Part shown: in pieces, positions 63,004 through 64,000 of the stretch
How positions within the stretch are numbered: the stretch's first letter is position 1
Layout of the letters: every line of letters starts with the position of its first letter
From: Anaerolineae bacterium
Lineage (GTDB): Bacteria; Chloroflexota; Anaerolineae; Aggregatilineales; UBA2796
Length of the DNA stretch: 64,000 bases
Direction: 5' to 3'
NCBI GenBank assembly: GCA_019637555.1
Contig: JAHBVK010000006.1
Location: 62,001 to 126,000 of the forward strand
The notes under the pieces: generated by a model
Told to the model about the DNA's origin: nothing
Database searches by the model: none
Seen by the model: the letters and a program-made list of their open reading frames with translations, nothing else
Program-made: the position numbers and the translations under genes

Positions 63004-64000
63004 ATGAAACGTACTGTAACGCTGCTGATCATTTGCCTGCTGCTGCTGGGCTTCGGTGCCTTTAGCGCGCCTGCCAGCTCCACCATTAGCGCACAGGGAT
63101 TACCAACCAACACCAAAAGCGCCGCCACGGGTGGCAGTGGGTTACCCACCAACACGCCGCGCTCATTGAATACCAGCACTCCAACCGCTTCACCGACGCT
63201 CGTGCCCACGTTCACGCCATCTTACACCGAGACTCCAAGCGCCACGCCAACTACCATCGGACCGTTGGATTATCCCGATGGCATCAATTCGCTGACCGGA
63301 CTGCCCTTCCCTGATGAAGCGGCGATGAATCGGCGCAACCTGATCGTCAAGGTGTCCAACTATCCGTGGGTGGTGCGTCCGCAAAGTGGTCTGAGCTATG
63401 CGGATATCGTGTTCGAGTACGAGGTTGAGGGCGGCGTGACGCGCTTCGCGGCGATCTTCCGCAGCCACGGCGCGGATTACGTCGGCTCCATCCGCAGCGC
63501 CCGTTTACCCGATCTGGAACTGGTAACCATGTATAACGCGCTGTTGGCGTACAGCGGCGCGAACGACAACATCAAGAAGCTGATCGGTGAATCCGAGTGG
63601 AAGTATCAGGCGATGACGCCACAGTGGGGCGATAACTGCCCGCCGTTCTGCCGCTTCCCGCGTCCGGGTGTACCCTTCGAGCATACGCTGTTCGGCAACA
63701 CCTACAAAATGTGGGAATTGGCGGAGCGCCGCAACGTCAATCAGGGCTATCCGGGGCGCGGCTTCGCCTTCAGCGCGGTGCCTGACGCGGGTGGGATTCC
63801 GGCGAACGATGTGTTCATCGAGTGGTACGGCGATCAGGATGCGCGCTGGCAGTACGATCCGACGACGGGCAAGTATCTGCGCTGGAATACCGGACTGCCG
63901 CACATTGACGCGGCTACTGGTGTGCAACTGAGCGCCGATAACGTGGTCATCCTGCAAGCGGAACATGTCGAGCGCCCCGATATTTACGAGAGCGAGTCCG
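63004..64000 (+). CDS. DUF3048 (YerB-like) exported protein, 5' part (3' end outside window)
   Basis: The frame is open to the right edge (332 codons visible). A signal peptide (TVTLLIICLLLLGFGAFSAP) is followed by a Thr/Pro-rich linker of about 55 residues, then the DUF3048 domain: DGINSLTGLPFPDEAAMNRR, LIVKVSNYPWVVRPQSGLSY, ADIVFEYEVEGGVTRFAAIF, GSIRSARLPDLELV and GNTYKMWELAERRN. DUF3048 proteins such as YerB are extracytoplasmic lipoproteins or secreted proteins of unknown role. No Cys lipobox follows this signal peptide, so it is probably secreted or anchored by its signal. The upstream 274 bp show no other gene. Confidence 0.88.
   Translation, partial: MKRTVTLLIICLLLLGFGAFSAPASSTISAQGLPTNTKSAATGGSGLPTNTPRSLNTSTPTASPTLVPTFTPSYTETPSATPTTIGPLDYPDGINSLTGLPFPDEAAMNRRNLIVKVSNYPWVVRPQSGLSYADIVFEYEVEGGVTRFAAIFRSHGADYVGSIRSARLPDLELVTMYNALLAYSGANDNIKKLIGESEWKYQAMTPQWGDNCPPFCRFPRPGVPFEHTLFGNTYKMWELAERRNVNQGYPGRGFAFSAVPDAGGIPANDVFIEWYGDQDARWQYDPTTGKYLRWNTGLPHIDAATGVQLSADNVVILQAEHVERPDIYESES

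Noticed and set aside
1-64000. tRNA, rRNA or riboswitch genes
   Set aside because: I scanned gaps by eye for T-arm and anticodon patterns and known riboswitch cores and found none convincing; a covariance-model search would be needed to exclude them.

Overview
The window looks like chromosomal DNA of a Chloroflexota bacterium, probably in or near Anaerolineae. This rests on gene content: DUF2298 (Chlor_Arch_YYY) membrane proteins beside an Agl23-like glycosyltransferase, zinc-ribbon FHA proteins, a MalT-like LuxR regulator, a DUF3048 lipoprotein and many repeat-bearing exported proteins. No rRNA, tRNA, CRISPR array, integrase or transposase was recognised.

Layout. 0-12.6 kb: the end of a multi-PDZ protein, a minus-strand pair encoding a 98-residue protein and a large PTPS-related/GT39-like membrane protein, an AI-2E family transporter, two paralogous zinc-ribbon FHA proteins, a zinc-ribbon metallo-beta-lactamase protein, two small DUF proteins (DUF1905/YdeI and DUF1801), a GH20 hexosaminidase and an exported protein with three copies of an unrecognised domain. 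12.6-24 kb: a long stretch where almost every gene is broken by frameshifts. Reading across frames still identifies a phosphoribosyltransferase, a family-4 glycosyltransferase, a phenylalanine/tyrosine catabolism set (Lrp regulator, 4-hydroxyphenylpyruvate dioxygenase, homogentisate dioxygenase, phenylalanine hydroxylase) and a VanW/LysM/L,D-transpeptidase protein. 24-34.7 kb: an MFS transporter, a membrane-anchored unknown, a PNPOx-like protein, a cyclic-nucleotide-domain/double-PH membrane protein, a four-repeat exported protein and a xylose-type ABC operon (xylFGH). This operon lies between two imperfect direct repeats.

34.7-45.5 kb: three very large multi-pass proteins in a row, a GT39-DUF2298 fusion of 1827 residues, a DUF2298 protein split by one frameshift, and an Agl23-like protein. 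They probably build or transfer lipid-linked sugars for cell-surface glycans. 45.5-55.1 kb: a DUF1186/HEAT-like protein, a PlsC acyltransferase, a MalT-like regulator whose leader can hide its ribosome binding site, a YdeI protein, the PEP synthase/PEP synthase regulatory protein pair, and an SRPBCC protein. 55.3-64 kb: an ABCB-type exporter, then an apparently AT-richer 2.1-kb island with a decayed NACHT-HEAT NTPase gene and an orphan small gene. The island lies between a truncated and an intact GNAT gene. An oligopeptide-type binding protein, a tail-anchored unknown and a DUF3048 lipoprotein running off the right edge follow.

Intergenic spaces carry at least two families of small palindromic repeats, one built on aacccactgaagtgggtt and the other on ctctcccgcttgcgggagag. 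All function calls come from reading motifs by eye; no database search was run.
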